From assembly GCF_013374095.1 (NCBI RefSeq), contig NZ_AP022672.1:2621501-2685500 (forward strand): 64,000 nt of DNA, given 5' to 3'. A model generated the notes under the pieces. The model made no database searches, was not told the origin of the DNA, and saw nothing but the letters and a program-made list of their open reading frames with translations. Both the position numbers and the translations under genes were made by a program. Positions 63,185-64,000 of this stretch are shown here, piece by piece. The stretch's first letter is position 1. Every line of letters begins with the position of its first letter. This DNA is from Sphingomonas sp. HMP6 (lineage in GTDB: Bacteria; Pseudomonadota; Alphaproteobacteria; Sphingomonadales; Sphingomonadaceae).

Positions 63185-63313
63185 TCAACCCTTGATGTTG
63201 ACCATGGCGACCGGCTGGCCCTTGGCGGTCGGGTTCGATGCGTTTGCCTTGGGCGCCTTTTCGGCCTTGGGCTTGCGCACTTCCTTGTTCGATTTCTTCT
63301 GGCTCTTGGCCAT
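63185..63313 (-). CDS. Small lysine-rich protein (42 residues)
   Basis: Encodes MAKSQKKSNKEVRKPKAEKA followed by PKANASNPTAKGQPVAMVNI and KG. Short Lys/Ala-rich proteins starting MAKSQKKSNKEVRKPK are widespread in proteobacteria and unassigned; their charge suggests nucleic-acid binding. It lies immediately before the PhnA-like gene and probably shares its transcript. The ATG at 63313 is preferred over a longer frame. Confidence 0.75.
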   Translation of the reverse strand: MAKSQKKSNKEVRKPKAEKAPKANASNPTAKGQPVAMVNIKG

Positions 63314-63479
63314 GTCGCGTCCTGACCGGGGCGGAAGGCCCCGCGCATCCTTAGCGCCAAAGTGGCCCGGGGCGCACCTCAATTCGCTCGAGCGCGTGGG
63401 GCCCTCGCTTGATCGAAGTCAGTGCGATTGTCGCCTCCGGCTGCGCAACTCTTGGCCCACTAACCCGTTGATGTCGCAC

Positions 63480-63508
63480 GCCGGACGCGCGCCCCCTTCG
63501 CGTCCGGC
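63480..63508. repeat. GC-rich hairpin upstream of the YciE-type gene
   Basis: Stem GCCGGACGCG pairing with CGCGTCCGGC around a nine-base loop, about 20 bases before the ribosome-binding site of the ferritin-like gene. No T-run follows. It could be a terminator for something upstream or a leader structure. The rest of 63314-63479 shows no further feature. Confidence 0.45.
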
Positions 63509-63539
63509 GTACCCTTCCGATCGACCGAGGAGCCAAGCC

Positions 63540-64000
63540 ATGGGCCTGTTCACCAAAGACATCGTCACCTTCGAAGACCTGTTCCTGCATCAGTTGCAGG
63601 ACGTCTATTATGCCGAGAACCAGATCACCAAGGCACTGCCGACGATGATCGAAAAGGCGACCGACGCTGGCCTGAAGGCTGGTTTCCAGCAGCACCTGCG
63701 CGAAACCGAGGGTCAGATCCGTCGCCTTGAGCAAGTGTTCGACAAGCTTGGCGAGCAGCCCAAGGGCGCGACCTGCCCGGCGATTCAGGGCATCATCAAG
63801 GAAGCCAATGAAGTCGCCGGCGACATTGCCGACAAGGCCGTGCTCGATGCCGCGCTGATTGCCTCGGCACAGGCGGTCGAGCATTATGAGATCGCCCGCT
63901 ACGGCACGATGATCGCCTGGGCCAACCAGCTCGGCCGCACCGAAATCGCCGCGATCCTGCAGGAAACGCTCGACGAAGAATATGCGACCGACGACAAATT
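63540..64000 (+). CDS. YciE/YciF-type ferritin-like protein (DUF892), 3' end cut by window
   Basis: 153 codons visible from an ATG with GAGGAG eight bases upstream. Blocks FEDLFLHQLQDVYYAENQIT, LRETEGQIRRLEQVFDKLG, IASAQAVEHYEIARYGTMIA and LQETLDEEYATD supply the Glu/His di-metal ligands of DUF892 proteins, which are linked to osmotic and oxidative stress. The usual length is 160-170 residues, so only the last few are missing. Confidence 0.93.
   Translation, partial: MGLFTKDIVTFEDLFLHQLQDVYYAENQITKALPTMIEKATDAGLKAGFQQHLRETEGQIRRLEQVFDKLGEQPKGATCPAIQGIIKEANEVAGDIADKAVLDAALIASAQAVEHYEIARYGTMIAWANQLGRTEIAAILQETLDEEYATDDK

Overview
The window reads as a high-GC alphaproteobacterial chromosome, most likely a sphingomonad (Sphingomonas or a close relative). 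This rests on the gene content: a crtY-crtI-crtB carotenoid operon beside a sterol-desaturase-type hydroxylase, egtBD, MipA/OmpV, Tat-exported ferritin-like proteins, single-operon flagellar genes with sigma-54 promoters, and many short intergenic palindromes of the kind scattered through sphingomonad genomes. No database could be searched, so assignments rest on motifs, lengths and gene order.

Layout. 1-2.6 kb (minus strand): a queuosine-precursor-type transporter, argB, a YggT-family gene and the 5' part of folD. 2.9-4.7 kb: a NupC nucleoside transporter and a small lipoprotein. 4.8-20.3 kb: flagellar genes in three groups. A transglycosylase-flhA-fliA operon runs on the minus strand from a consensus sigma-54 promoter. 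motA-motB-flgA-flgM-flgN also runs on the minus strand. flgBCDEFGHIJKL runs on the plus strand from a second consensus sigma-54 promoter. 20.3-24.4 kb (minus): ergothioneine genes egtB-egtD, a cobalamin adenosyltransferase, a HIG1-type membrane protein and gluQ, which carries a palindromic repeat read in frame. 24.5-36.3 kb: an HNH nuclease, an EF-hand lipoprotein, ppc, a YbhB-like protein, a PilZ protein, a thioesterase, an S9 peptidase, a histidine kinase, a TetR regulator, an M24 aminopeptidase P and a 41-residue gene.

36.3-38.6 kb looks like the scar of an integrated element. It starts at tRNA-Thr, contains a chemoreceptor gene and an IS5-type transposase remnant, and ends with a degenerate copy of the tRNA 3' end. 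38.9-41.8 kb holds a YqiJ/YqiK flotillin pair and a small HNH-like gene. 42.1-50.7 kb (minus) reads crtY, crtI, a LOG-family gene and crtB with overlapping ends, then an AttEFGH-like ABC exporter. 50.8-55.3 kb has the hydroxylase, a DUF2141 protein, MipA and two Tat-type ferritin-like paralogs. 55.5-57.6 kb is a TPP riboswitch and thiC. 57.7-59.3 kb is a lower-GC two-gene insert, a three-Cys-motif partner protein plus a Gp37/Gp68 (DUF5131) protein. This is the best candidate here for a poorly described system. The last part holds VOC, HTH/acidic-tail, DUF6445, outer-membrane, ung, PhnA-like, small basic and YciE-type ferritin genes, the last cut by the window end.

How the genes work together. 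The flagellar groups supply the basal body, hook, junction, motor and export gate, plus the FliA/FlgM late-gene switch. The crt genes form a yellow xanthophyll pathway whose products probably sit in the membrane. The Egt, ferritin-like and YciE proteins suggest stress protection. Three operon joints appear to use a TTG start overlapping the previous stop.
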